A stretch of 64,000 bases of DNA from Silene latifolia (taxonomy: Eukaryota > Streptophyta > Magnoliopsida > Caryophyllales > Caryophyllaceae), in assembly GCF_048544455.1 (NCBI RefSeq), contig NC_133538.1:23732469-23796468 (forward strand). Direction: 5' to 3'. The translations under genes were made by a program, and so were the position numbers. Shown here in pieces: positions 23,665 through 34,445 of this stretch (within the stretch, counting starts at the first letter, position 1; each line of letters begins with the position of its first letter). Below the pieces are notes generated by a model that saw nothing but the letters and a program-made list of their open reading frames with translations, made no database searches and was not told where the DNA came from.

Positions 23665-25176
23665 CTAGGGAGGCAGACGGTCCAAAAAGTTAAAACCAAG
23701 AGAGCTGAAACAACGCTTAGCGTTGGGCCTCAAAATAACAGCAGCATTATTAGAAGAGACGGGAAAATAAGAAAAAGGCGGAATGCAAGACGGACTTAAT
23801 ATCAATTCAGGAACAACTGATACTAACTTCGAATTGTATTCCAAGTCAAAATAACTAACTCTGTTTTTGCACTTAAAAACAGGTCGGCTACAAGAATTGA
23901 AGCCAACGCTTGCCTTCCTTGCATACACCATCTTTAGCGACCTAGACATAGACGCCACAGATGACATAGCAGTAGCAGAAGAAGAAGCGAGCGAATCACG
24001 AAAAAGGCAGCCAATATCTATAACCTGCGATGGTATCATCGGCTCACGAAGACCCAACAAAGGGGAATCCTCCATCACGTCCTCTGGGACATGCATACAG
24101 AACGACGGGGACGGCGGATGGACATCAGCAGCAGGTGGAACATATCTAGAGGAAGATGGTGGGTCGAAAACCGAACTCCCACGCAGAACCGGAAAGGCTT
24201 CTAACAACACTTCACGGGAATTATCTTCATGAACTTGGAAATCAGGTGGAGCCGAGGAGGAAGGTCCAGCCTCATCAGGAGGTTCCGAGTCCGAGCTAGA
24301 AAAGGAGAAAACAGGGGAAGCACCCCCTGAATCCAAAACTATAGTATCTCCATCACCAGTAAGATCAATATAGGAGTTCAGATACTTATAACGCGGCGGG
24401 AGGCCCATGATATCCTTAGAATAGAACGGAGTACCAGTCGGGCCGTGAAGAATAACCAAACTTCGAGCAGCAAGAGAATCCATCCGTGCACGAATAGCCT
24501 TTGCGCGGGCAGCTTTACTTGAAGGACAGAAAGAAATACGGTGTCCAACTTGACCGCAAGTTTTACAGAACCTAAACACGCCTTCATAAGAGAAAGCTAT
24601 CCACTGATGCTCCCTATCATTCAACGCTAAAAAACAGCCCGGAATCAAGGGCTTTGACAGGTCAATCCAAATCTTTACCCGGACAAAATTCCGAGGAGAA
24701 AGCAACGAGGGGTAAGTTTCTTCTTCACACACATCCCCAACATGAGACAATAAATACGCTGTAACTGAAGTGTTCATCAAATGGAAAGGAAGGTGCTTCA
24801 CCCTTATCCATAGAGGAACAATATGGAACAAGAGATTGTCGGGTGTAGAAGTAGGTGTTATAGGACGAAGAACAAGCAAGCTTCCATCTAGGTTGACGGT
24901 TTGACGTTGACGGAAGTAGTTGTAGTCCAGCTGTGAAGAAAACGAGAAAAAATAGTAAGGTTCAAAGCGACGAACAGAGACCGTACCGTGCAACTTCCAC
25001 TTCGCAGTAATAATCTGCAAAATTCGAACAATCTCCAAATATCTCTGATCCTGTAACTGCCCCAAGAGCGTAAGAGATTCATCAATATCCCTGAAATCGA
25101 CGCACAAATGAGGAGGGAGTTGTAAACAAACACCAGCGCTACAAGGAGCTGCGAAAGAGGAAGAGGACGAAGCCAT
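23665..25176 (-). CDS. LINE ORF1, nucleic-acid-binding protein
   Basis: About 503 residues from the ATG at 25176 (MASSSSSFAAPCSAG). The frame is open upstream to 25350, but that part is hydrophobic and unlike plant L1 ORF1. The N-terminal half resembles the DUF4283-type domain common in these proteins. It is followed by a CCHC knuckle C-x2-C-x4-H-x4-C (CKTCGQVGHRISFC, about residue 203), then a Ser/Pro-rich tail. The role in the family is to bind the LINE RNA. The ORF is intact, unlike ORF2, which begins 128 bp downstream. Confidence 0.85.
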   Translation of the reverse strand: MASSSSSFAAPCSAGVCLQLPPHLCVDFRDIDESLTLLGQLQDQRYLEIVRILQIITAKWKLHGTVSVRRFEPYYFFSFSSQLDYNYFRQRQTVNLDGSLLVLRPITPTSTPDNLLFHIVPLWIRVKHLPFHLMNTSVTAYLLSHVGDVCEEETYPSLLSPRNFVRVKIWIDLSKPLIPGCFLALNDREHQWIAFSYEGVFRFCKTCGQVGHRISFCPSSKAARAKAIRARMDSLAARSLVILHGPTGTPFYSKDIMGLPPRYKYLNSYIDLTGDGDTIVLDSGGASPVFSFSSSDSEPPDEAGPSSSAPPDFQVHEDNSREVLLEAFPVLRGSSVFDPPSSSRYVPPAADVHPPSPSFCMHVPEDVMEDSPLLGLREPMIPSQVIDIGCLFRDSLASSSATAMSSVASMSRSLKMVYARKASVGFNSCSRPVFKCKNRVSYFDLEYNSKLVSVVPELILSPSCIPPFSYFPVSSNNAAVILRPNAKRCFSSLGFNFLDRLPP

Positions 25177-25600
25177 AGTTTTTAGAGATTGGATTGTAAA
25201 AAAGACCTTCAGAAAGATCAAAAAAACAAGCTGGGAAATATAGTTTGGGTTACAGGATGAAGGAAATAAACACACAGAGGAAGCTATAAAAACAGGGTAA
25301 CAAACAGACGGTTTACCATGCTTCAAGACACGTGGACATAGGGTGGTCAAAACAAAGCCACATAGGCTAAGGGATGAGGGTGATTGGCAGACAAAAAGAT
25401 ATAAAGGGGTAGTTAGGCGTGGTAGTGGAGGTGTTAGGCGGAGGGATAAGGCTGAAGGATGAAGACCTAGGGTTAGAAGGCCAAACCTAGGGTTTAGAGG
25501 CCAAAGAAATAACTCTTTTCAGAGGAAAACTCTAGAAAGATTTTCTAGAGAGAAATTACTTTTTCGACTTTTTTTAGATGATCAGTATGCATCTTATTTT

Positions 25601-25994
25601 GACTAGGATTAGTGCACTGCACTAGCTTTCCTTATTATTTCCTCGGACAACTAATCAAGCAAATTTTTGGTGTTGACAAATTGGATTTAACCGAACAATT
25701 GTGAGCTGTGCACTAAATAATTATAACTCCATCGTATTTTATTGGTTTCGGGCCAATAATAAGTCACTTGACTAATTAACACTCTTGAGTTTTATTAAAT
25801 GGCTATAACACAAAATGGGGTTAAATGAGAATATAAGGCTTTTCGGTGGGTTTGGGACATTTTAAGTAATTTTTCGGAAAATAAGCGTAAAAAGGCGTAA
25901 ATTATTAACATGGTCAATTTTCATTTAATCATTTAGGTTTAGCCTCATCATCGGGTACCCTTAAGGCTAGGTAGACAACTTTGAGGTGTCTACA
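25601..25994 (-). mobile_element. 5' LTR of element B, part 2 (after the LINE)
   Basis: Continues the LTR after the duplicated LINE target and ends GAGGTGTCTACA. It matches 12011-12404 with scattered substitutions. ACTAC follows at 25995-25999. Confidence 0.9.
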
Positions 25995-26947
25995 ACTACT
26001 TAATGGATTTTTACCATGATGTTTTGAGAGGTTGAACAAGTATGTAATGTTGTGGATGGGAATTGTATTAATCCATGATATTGGAGGATATAGACTAGGA
26101 AGTTAAGCAACTCTGAGCTTGACAACTTAGTTGTCTGGTGTTAATAAGCTTGGTGTTAGTTTCGATGGAAATAAGAAGGTTAGAATTTCATAGAGGAGTT
26201 GTGAAAAGAATCTCGAGATGACTAATCTCTTTTACAATCCTTGGGAGAGCTTTATATTGCTCTTGAATCTTCCTTCCCTCTTTTTCTCTCGAGCATCTGT
26301 TCCATCTGATAATTCCTTGAACTTGGTTTAAGTTTGAATTTTTTTGCCTTTAAGATTTTTCCTTAAATATTTCTTATAAACAAGAGTTTTGACTGATATA
26401 AAACTTTGGATATCTTGGAAATACATAACCTTTTGAGTTACGATTTCGAAACTTTAAACTTCTAATTTAAACTTAGTTTTGTTTTGAAATGTCATAAAAC
26501 TTCTTTGCAAACATTTTGGAATTGTTTCAAATAATGTTAGTTGATGCCTTGAAAAACTTTCAAAAGTTATGTTGTATTTACAAATTTGATTTGTCCTAAG
26601 TTTTTAAAGTAAAAATTTACACACCTTCTTTTGGATTTCGACGTTGGTGGGATTTTCGGACTTGTCATTAAAGACATCTAATGACTGGTTCGGTATTCGC
26701 TAATGTTTGGTTTTGAGGTTTAATTTTTCAAATGTTGACTTGCCCTTTGTCTCGGATGACAGAATTCTTGCTCACGGCATGTATTCTCTCTTTCCATAAG
26801 ATAGACAAGTGGTTTTTAATTGTTAAATTTTGAAAATGGGTTTAAAGATTGTTTTGATCTCATCAATAACTTTTCGAATCAATTTGTCAACTGAAGTGTT
26901 TTAAAAAGACTTTGTTCTTTAAATTTTGTTTTCTACTTTTAAGTTTC
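25995..26947 (+). other. Decayed 3' internal region of the chromovirus
   Basis: Continues the host element from 11106. No integrase motif could be recognised, only AT-rich sequence. The direction is set by the PBS at 9370 and the polypurine tract at its right end. Confidence 0.45.
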
Positions 26948-26978
26948 GAGGACGAAACTTTTTCTAGTGGGGGAAGTT
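26948..26978 (+). other. Chromovirus polypurine tract region
   Basis: 'GAGGACGAAACTTTTTC' followed by 'TAGTGGGGGAAG' is the typical end of Tekay-like integrase/3' UTR sequence just before the 3' LTR. Confidence 0.65.
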
Positions 26979-27851
26979 TTAACAACCGTCATTTTCTAAT
27001 GTCATTTATTTTATTTTTATTTATGAGATTTAGTTTTAATTCCTGATTGAACGGGTTTTGTTTAAATCGTTGATTAATTTCATTTTTAGTCATATTCCAG
27101 TCCGATTTCTTCTTAGACTAACTTTATATTTATAGAGTATTTTTATAATTTAAATTGAAAATGTCTTTTTGCTCCAATTATTTTTGTTTTGGACCGTGTA
27201 CATTGTTATTACAAAAGTTAGATAATAAAATTGTTATATTTCTTTTATTTAAAATTTTTATGAAAACGGTCCTTGTCCTACTTCAATTATTTTATAACCA
27301 AAATGAAGAAGATGTTTACTTTAGTCAATCCTCTAAGTTGGCTGGTTTTTGTCAGCATTTTTAGGAGATTTTGTTGCTCTCTTTTACTTATTCTTTCCAC
27401 CTAAAACACTTCTTATTTTGATCACATTCATTTCTTATTTCTCATTCATAAAAAAGAAAAGAAAAATATAACCCTAAAATCCTCTCAAGTCAGTCGTGTA
27501 CTCTATCAAGCAATCACCATCATTTCTTCATATATCAATAATCATCTTATTCTAAGGGTAAATTAGTTTTTCTTATCGTTCTTATTTTAGTTTTTAATTT
27601 ATATTAATAATTCATATGTTTTTCACATATGTATATTATGTTTTTGTAGACTTCAAGAGGATCCATTCGAAGACTAATGTCATATCGATTTTGTAATACT
27701 ACTCATTTCTGAGCATAGAGTACTCGGTCGAGTAGGCTGCACTCGACCGAGTGTGTTCTCGGGTGTTTTTTGCTAGGCTTTTGACTTGGGGGCACTCGAT
27801 CGAGTGTGTGTAACACTCGGTCGAGTAGGGTGCACTCGGCCGAGTGCCCGG
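26979..27851 (+). mobile_element. 3' LTR of the chromovirus, interrupted
   Basis: Starts after the polypurine tract and runs, without coding potential, to the insertion point of the solo LTR at 27852. Five ACTCG(A/G)(T/C)CGAGT palindromes lie at 27722, 27741, 27794, 27815 and 27834, like those in the chromovirus at 52453-59581. The sequence probably resumes at 30240. A plus-strand open frame at 27155-27364 has no domain. Confidence 0.5.
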
Positions 27852-30234
27852 TGTGGACATGGCCCACCTGAAAGCCCACTTCGATCTGTTGACATACAAC
27901 GGTCTTTTGAAAGCCACGCTCGGCGGCATTAAAAATGCTTTCGACCGGATAGTTTTTAGATCGGTCGGTTTCGTCTCGGTAAGGGTCTCGAAACGATTAG
28001 AGATATTCGGAGTCGCCACAAGAATTTGTGGGATGCCTGGTACCCGTTCGAATTCCACTTTATACCTCGGTCAAATCGAAGCACAAAGCAGCGTTTGACA
28101 TAGGCACTAAAGATAAAGAAATCATCCCTCTTTAGCATCCTATCTCTAGAATGACTCTTGTACGCCCTGGATAAGGTCGTCCACTATCCAAAGTTTCTGA
28201 GTAAGAGGTGAAGGTACGTATTGGGAAGCCCTTTAATCAGACACCCAATCCCGCCTGCGTTAGTGGCCTCCACTGATCGATCTTGGTTGGTTGAATGCAA
28301 AAGTTGATAAAACGGTTTAAATGCATGAATGCGCATTTAATAATTTAAACCTAACATGTAAGAGCTTTCTAAGTCGGTTGATTTAATCCAAGTATCAAGT
28401 ATAAGATGTCGAGTTGGATTAATGATTGATTTTCATGCAAGACGGAAATTAAACATCCATTTACCGTATTAGGTTTAGGGTGCATAACATGACCCATTTG
28501 TCTTAGTAAGGCATTTTGCAAATATGATTTTGAATACTCATCTGATCTGTCCTATATCCGGGCTAACCGGAGTTGAGATCGTCCTATACTAATGCTGGAA
28601 GGGAACAAGCCCTGTATCAAATGGCTATATGAGGCGCGAGCCACCCGGCGATACAAAGGGCCTCCCGCTAGTTTTGAAAATGAGAAATGGAAGGCCTGTT
28701 TAGGCGCGGGTTAGCCCACGATTTGATTTGAAGGGGTCGCTTAGACCGCATTTGTTGATTTGAAGAACTAGACTCCAATAATCATCAGTATTTAGATAAT
28801 ATTCGCTGTCGGGTTCGATTTGACAAACTTGACATGAATTGTTTTGAAAGTAACTATGGACTAATTGTTTTAAGTCCATTTGAATGTTATTAGTCGATAC
28901 TCATCATCGTACCCGGGTTAAAATCCAGCATGGTATGTAGAACCAAGGATGACTTTGTGTTGGGGACTAATATGTATGTTTGAAAAATGTAAAGAAATGA
29001 AATAAAAGGTTTTAAAATACCTTTTAAATGTCATTAACCAAATATTATCACCAAAACACGAATTTAACCGTCATGGTATGAGGAACCAAGGGTGAAAAAT
29101 GTTTTATGGTTAAAACAAATGAAATAAAATAAAAAGGGTTCAGAGGTATTTGGAATGGTAAAAACCAATTACAAATATGAAAATGAATTAAAGGCAAATG
29201 ACGAGAATAAACACGGATGATCTCTGGCCTGAACATCCCATTTAGGCGCGGGTAAGTTGGCGACCTAAGAGGCTTCTGCCTCAGACCAAAAATCAGTTTT
29301 GGCTCGTTTATTCCATGTTTTGGTTCATGTTATGCACGTTTTAGCATGTTATAGTCATGAAACAAATGAAAACATAATAAAAGAGGATTTTTACACCCTC
29401 ATACTTACATGTTTGGTTATGGCGTGTCACCGACGTAAGTGTAATAACTCGTTTGATCGGAAAAAACTCGGGTTAAAACCGTTTTGGTATGTAAAAAGAG
29501 TGTTTTAATGTTAGTGATGGTGTAGTGGTCGAAGTGGTAGGTCAAGTGATTTAATGCACGATGACGGTACCAAACAATGTGTAAGGCTCGTGTTTACGAT
29601 CGGTAGGTCGTAAATACGCGTCGGGTTGTGACTTAAGAAGTCGAGTCGAGAATTTTAAGGGAGAAAAGAGGGGGCTGACACTCGCGTAAGTCTCAAATGG
29701 GTGGCATTTGAGGGGTATTTATAGGGAAATGAGTGGTTGTGTGAGTTTTGAGCGACGTGGCCACAGGGGCTGCTCAAAGAGGCGCGAGCCACGTCGCGGT
29801 TCTTCGAGTTGTGTTGTCACTTTCACAACAAACGCAATCATGATTTGTTCTATCCTAGGTTTTGTAGTCACATGTTTGGTACTTGACCAACATGAATCCG
29901 GGAAAACTTAAGGTAGAAGGTTTGAAATGTTTTGTTTTTGGTGGTTGACTCGGTTTGACTCGTTGTTGGAGTCGGGATTTGTATTTTTGAGTCGGTTTTT
30001 GGTCCGGTGTCGGTTTTGACTCTAGTTAGTGTCATTGCGACCCCGTCGTCGTGCATTAAACAATCCAGGTATTTTTGAAATGTTTTGAAATATTTTATTT
30101 TTCGAAATCGTTTTAAGTTTTCCGACGTAAAGTTGTACACAAACTTTCGATCAAACGCCGCGATTCGAAAGCATGTTGTAGTCCGATAATCATCGGGTGT
30201 TTGTTGGAGTCTCAGCAGATACTGGGTATCTACA
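27852..30234 (-). mobile_element. Solo LTR related to element A
   Basis: 2383 bp with TG...CA ends (TGTGGACATGG...GGTATCTACA on the plus strand), flanked by the direct repeat CCCGG (27847-27851 and 30235-30239). No primer site or internal sequence is attached, so it arose by recombination between the LTRs of one insertion. It aligns with 4505-7097 over most of its length. GGCGCG(A/G)G words occur at 28631, 28702, 29243 and 29781. Confidence 0.85.
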
Positions 30235-30239
30235 CCCGG

Positions 30240-30384
30240 TCTGGGGACGTTTTATGCGCGGTTTGATTAGAATGATTAGGGAGTTATATAATTTGGTTAT
30301 CAGTTTCGTTAAACATTTTCTAAATCTAAAAACATTTCTCTACGCCCTCCTTAATCACTCTAATCATCTACCAAGCAAGGAACT
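30240..30384 (+). other. Short unassigned stretch, probably the rest of the chromovirus LTR
   Basis: Follows the right CCCGG copy and ends where LINE coding begins. No feature seen. Confidence 0.3.
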
Positions 30385-31556
30385 AGAATTTGATTTTTGT
30401 TATTCCCAAATGTGTTCTGAACAGGATTGATGCTTTATGTAGAAATTTCTTATGGGAGGGGAGGTCTGAGTATACTTGTGATCCTTTGGTGGCATGGGAC
30501 ACAGTGTGCCCTCCTAAAAGAGAAGGAGGGCTTGGATTAAAAAACATAGCCATTTGTAACATTGCAGTATTGGGGAAATTGGTTTGGTTGATATATACTA
30601 GGCCGGACAAGCTTTCGGTCCAATGGATCCATCAGGTCTATCTCAAGAGGAAGCCTTAGGCAGAGTACATCCCTAATGCTGATACAAGCTAGAGTTGGAG
30701 GAAAATTTTTCAGGTAAAAGAGAAAATGAATCTTGGTTTTAGTCAAGGAGAGTGGATGGAGAAATATACAATAAGAGACGGGTATAACTTCTTGAGACTT
30801 ACCAAACCTGTGGTACCATGGTTTCATCAGGTTTGGGCGCCTTGGTCTATACCGAAACATCGCATTATAACTTGGTTAATCTAACAGAGGTCTTTGAATA
30901 CAAGAACAAATCATTATCGTTTAGGGATCAATGACACTCCTATGTGTTGCATTTGTGAACAGAAGGAAGAAACATGTCAACACTTGTTCTTTGAAAGCAT
31001 ATACAGTGACAGGGTCCTTAAATACCTTGAAGATTGGTTGGTTATCAAAATCCGAAGAACCGATACTCTAAGTTGGATCATTGTAAGCATGGGTACAAGA
31101 TTGCTGAAAAAAATTAGAAGAGTAGTAATGAATGCATACCTGTATCACATCTGGTGTCAACGAAATTTGAGGAGGCTTGAGATGCATTCGCAGAAACCTC
31201 TGGGTGTGGCTAGACGCATCAAAAAATCTGGTTCAGGATAGATGTCGCCCCCTCTTCAATCATCCGGTGGGTGTTGGAGATCAATGTTTAATTGAGAGAA
31301 TTGAGAGAAATGGACCAGTGATGGAGGTATAAAGATGGAGCAGGAGAGGAAGGGGATAAGTCGAGAGAAAGAGAAAAGTAGTTTGGTGGACTGGTGTTTT
31401 TATTTTTTTAGATGTTTTTTTTTGTCCATCGGCTGGTTTTGTTTATTTGTTTGGTGGAGTAACTTATGACATGTAGTTTGCTTGTCATAATACTCACTCT
31501 CTTTCCCTTGTATATTTTTCTACATATATACAGTTTACATTTTACCAAAAATAAAA
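30385..31556 (+). pseudogene. 5'-truncated LINE fragment (RT C-terminus and zf-RVT)
   Basis: In one frame it reads the end of a plant L1 reverse transcriptase ('FVIPKCVLNRIDALCRNFLW', 'PPKREGGLGLKNI') and then the zinc domain ('CCICEQKEETCQHLFF'), ending in 'YLYHIWCQRN'. In-frame stops at 30657-30659 and about 30690, and another before 30894, show it is dead. The 3' end carries the usual 'ACATTTTACC' and a short A-rich tail near 31545-31556. It lacks endonuclease and most of RT, as expected of a truncated LINE insertion, and differs from the LINE at 19462-25583. Confidence 0.75.
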
Positions 31557-31880
31557 CGGATCTAGCATTTGTTCATCGGATTTCGCATTTGTTTTGTCGA
31601 TCGGATTTTAAGTACTAGTTTTTATCTTTGTTGAATTTCATTCGTATTCGTCAAAACACTAATTTGTGTAAAAGGGGGAAATGGTTTATAGTTATAGATC
31701 TTGATTAGTATTACATGTATATCATTGTATAGGTGACGACTTCGTAGAAGAACAGTTATATCTCGTCGTTGTTGCGCTATTGCTTGGAAAGTTGGAAATA
31801 AGGTATGGTTTCCCTACACAGTACAATTATATGGTTAATTGCATTGGTTGTTATTGTGTTTGCTTTGATTATAATATTGT
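31557..31880. other. Unassigned spacer
   Basis: No ORF or repeat recognised. It may be the last part of the chromovirus LTR interrupted at 27852. Confidence 0.3.
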
Positions 31881-33421
31881 TGATGTGACTCTTATTTACG
31901 CACGTTTAGTCCCCTAACTAGCCTCGTTCCATATGCTTTTACGTGATTATTCGGGCCGTTTCATGTCTTTAGCTTCCATTTATGCTAATTCTTTGAAGTT
32001 TGGTGCCTTTGTAGGAGAAGAGCCTTAACCTTGCATGAATGGTGCATTAGAGCTAAATTGACCGCATCCAACGAGCAACCATCGATTAGGTGACCAAGAC
32101 TAAAGGCTTAGTCAATAAAGCAAGCAAATTGGGCAATAAGGGGGAACCCCACAAGCCCTAGCCAACTCCCAAAGTCTTAAAAGAAGCCCCCACGAGCTAA
32201 GTCTGAGCTAGGGCAAGCTGCAGTCAGCTCCCACGAGCTGCCTAGTAGGGTGAGTGCCAAATGGAGAAAACTCGAGCGAGCCATGCCTAGCTCCCACAAG
32301 CTAGCTAGCAGGACGTGCATCGAAGAGGAGGAACCGTGGGAGCTAACCCAGATCTAGCAAGCCGAAGGACTTCCTTAAGGGGTTTAATCGTAATTTAATC
32401 CCTTAGTTAACGAAATACTTGTACTTAATATAAATACTTCATGTACTTAAGAAATCACACAATATCTTAGCTTAGTTAGACTACTATAATTAGCTTAATT
32501 AAACATTAATCCTTCCTTAATTATTGTTCAAGAAATCTTAGATCTAGCCGTGTAATTGAAGAATTCTTGGGTGTGTATTGGGGAATTGACAACTCTCCGT
32601 AATTAATCAGAGCTTTCTTCTATTATTCTTCCATTTCCTTTGTTCATCTTAAGTTGGTATAATTCCTTTACTCTTTATTTAATCTTTCACTTAATCTTTT
32701 GTTAATTGCTTTACTCCTTCATCATGTTTATTCTTGTTAAGATTATTGACACCATTAATGACATGATTTTCAAGATGATGTGTGAGTAGTCACTTAGCTA
32801 GGTTTAGTGGGGGGATTAAGGGAGTAAACATGGGCTAGATCTATGCTTAATGAGTTCATATGAATGATTGTATGTTATGCTTTCAACTTATGCACATCTT
32901 ATGTTTGATGAAATGCTTGATTGACAACCTAGAATAATTCTCTTATCTTTTCAACAAGACTTGTAAGACATAAATCAACTGAAGGCTTGTTAGACCATAC
33001 ATATTATTGAATAGGGAGAAAGAAGTTGTTGTAGGTGTCGTAAGTTATAAATCAACTCGAGTCCGAGACCTAAGTCTCCCTAGGAATTGTAAGACATAAA
33101 TGAAATCGATTCCATAATAACTATAATTGTTTGTATGACTCATTAATGTGATTATACCATGTTCCCCTTTGAACCCATGACACCCTAGTATTTTTTATCA
33201 ATTGTTTACATCTCTACTTATTTGCTTTGCTTTTATTTGATTACATTTTCATCATAGTAGTTTACTTTTCAACTCAAATCCAATCGTGACACCAAGACAT
33301 AGCTACTTTGCATTAGATAACTATTTGATAAACCGTCCCTTGGGATCCGACCATTACTTACTCCTTTACTAAGTTGTTTGTTAAGTTTACAAATCTCTTT
33401 TGGTAGTTTAACGACCTATCA
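31881..33421 (+). mobile_element. Athila-like 5' LTR, family F
   Basis: Starts TGATGTGACTC and ends CCTATCA just before a primer-site-like sequence at 33427. Its first few hundred bases are related to the solo LTR at 60704-62482 ('TTTAGTCCCC', 'AATGGTGCATTAGAGCTAAATTGA'). It contains AGCTCCCACGAGCT-type words between 32170 and 32350. From 33109 on it lies inside the 2291-bp tandem duplication. Confidence 0.65.
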
Positions 33422-33426
33422 AAAAA

Positions 33427-33444
33427 TGGCGTCATTGCGAGGGA
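33427..33444 (+). other. Degenerate primer binding site of element F
   Basis: TGGCGTCATTGCGAGGGA, close to the TGGCGCCGTT(G/T)CCGGGGA type used by Athila-like elements. It is repeated at 35718 in the second duplicated copy. Confidence 0.6.
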
Positions 33445-33539
33445 CGGGTGTATTGTTGAATTATTATCTTTATTTGCTTTTATTTATGTATTTGTCTTAA
33501 AGGACCTTGGTTTCTTCACACTTCTTTTAATTGCTTTAA

Positions 33540-34229
33540 ATGTCTACATTTATGCTCAACCAAGATGAGGATGAACCATTTAGCATGTACCATGATAGAT
33601 TCAATGATTATATGTCTCATGCTTGGTTTGATGATTTCATTCTATCTAATTGGGAAGCCCGATATGCTTTATATGATGGTATGAGTCTAGGAACCTGCAT
33701 ATTGCCTAATTACATGAGTGGCGATAGAACTTTCAAAATGAGTTGCGAAGACTTTTTGTCATTCATAGATTTTATGGCAAGACAATGTGCGAGACCTTCC
33801 CGTATTGAGTTTCTTAAAAGGGTCAAAGATGATTTAATAGAAAAAGCTATCATCGTGTTTCAAACATACATGTATGATGATAGTGAAACTTGTGAAAATG
33901 AGATGTACTCCCCCATTCACTACCTAAGAAAAAAATTTTCTCCCCCATGGGAAGATGATGTTATGGATGATGATAGCGATTACGATGATGAGTATGTTAT
34001 AGATTATGAATCAACCAAGGCATCCATGTTGTCTAGTCATTCATCTATTGACTTGGGTATGCGTTTCTATGATGAAGAGGAGCTTGTGCGTCACTCTTGC
34101 CCTATGAAACTCATGGAGGATATTTTTGATTTGTGTGTAGGTGGCAACAATAATTGGGAGGAGGAAACCGATGCGAACAAGGTAAAAGATGATGCGGTCA
34201 ACAACCTCTTTAATGAAGAAAGCGTGTAG
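33540..34229 (+). CDS. Athila-like Gag fragment, copy 1
   Basis: 229 residues from a true ATG 96 bp after the primer site. 'YHDRFNDYM', 'ARYALYDGMS', 'YMSGDRTFKMSCEDFLSFIDFMARQ' follow the order of the second half of the retrotransposon-gag capsid domain (RF...FY.GL...GG.F...S...A...). The C-terminal half is acidic (DDVMDDDSDYDDEY). It lacks the first half of the domain and any zinc knuckle, and is much shorter than full Gag. Its nucleotides are identical to copy 2 at 35831. A truncated remnant is most likely; a short retained ORF is possible. Confidence 0.55.
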   Translation: MSTFMLNQDEDEPFSMYHDRFNDYMSHAWFDDFILSNWEARYALYDGMSLGTCILPNYMSGDRTFKMSCEDFLSFIDFMARQCARPSRIEFLKRVKDDLIEKAIIVFQTYMYDDSETCENEMYSPIHYLRKKFSPPWEDDVMDDDSDYDDEYVIDYESTKASMLSSHSSIDLGMRFYDEEELVRHSCPMKLMEDIFDLCVGGNNNWEEETDANKVKDDAVNNLFNEESV

Positions 34230-34445
34230 AGTCCATTCTCAATATTCAATCTGCTAAGCCATTGCATTTGGGATGAACCTTTCACCCTCATAGACTCCAC
34301 TTTAATGGGCAATGATTATACTTGTCAAGAAAAAGGGACAAGCTACTTTCTTCATGCGACCAAGAGCATCAATCATTATTTCATAAGGAAATTGTTCAAT
34401 GGCATGGTGCATCGTAAAGTGTTATGCTATGCTAGTCAAGCTCAT

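Larger units (their letters stand above)
19462..25583 (-). mobile_element. L1-type LINE inserted in element B's LTR
   Basis: 6.1 kb on the minus strand, with a poly-A tail (poly-T at 19462-19470) at its 3' end. It is flanked by the direct repeat AGTATGCATCTTATTTT (19445-19461 and 25584-25600). The uninterrupted target is seen in the other LTR near 11993. It has two ORFs in the usual plant L1 order: ORF1 with a CCHC knuckle, then ORF2 with endonuclease, reverse transcriptase and C-terminal zinc domain. The 5' end looks complete, with about 400 bp before ORF1. ORF2 is broken, so the copy is inactive. Confidence 0.93.
11112..25994 (-). mobile_element. Non-coding Tat-type LTR element B, complete, with a nested LINE
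   Basis: Bounded by LTRs (11112-12404 and 18591-25994, the latter split by a LINE) and by the 5-bp direct duplication ACTAC. The polypurine tract lies beside the left LTR and the primer site beside the right LTR, so it reads on the minus strand. The 6.2 kb internal region has no gag, protease, reverse transcriptase or integrase, only repeats and low-complexity DNA. It would need proteins from an autonomous relative. The LTRs look alike to within a few percent by eye apart from a deletion of about 30 bp, so the insertion is fairly young. Confidence 0.88.

Noticed and set aside
29048..29911. Short ORFs inside the solo LTR
   Set aside because: Not conserved in the related LTR at 4505-7097 and without domains.
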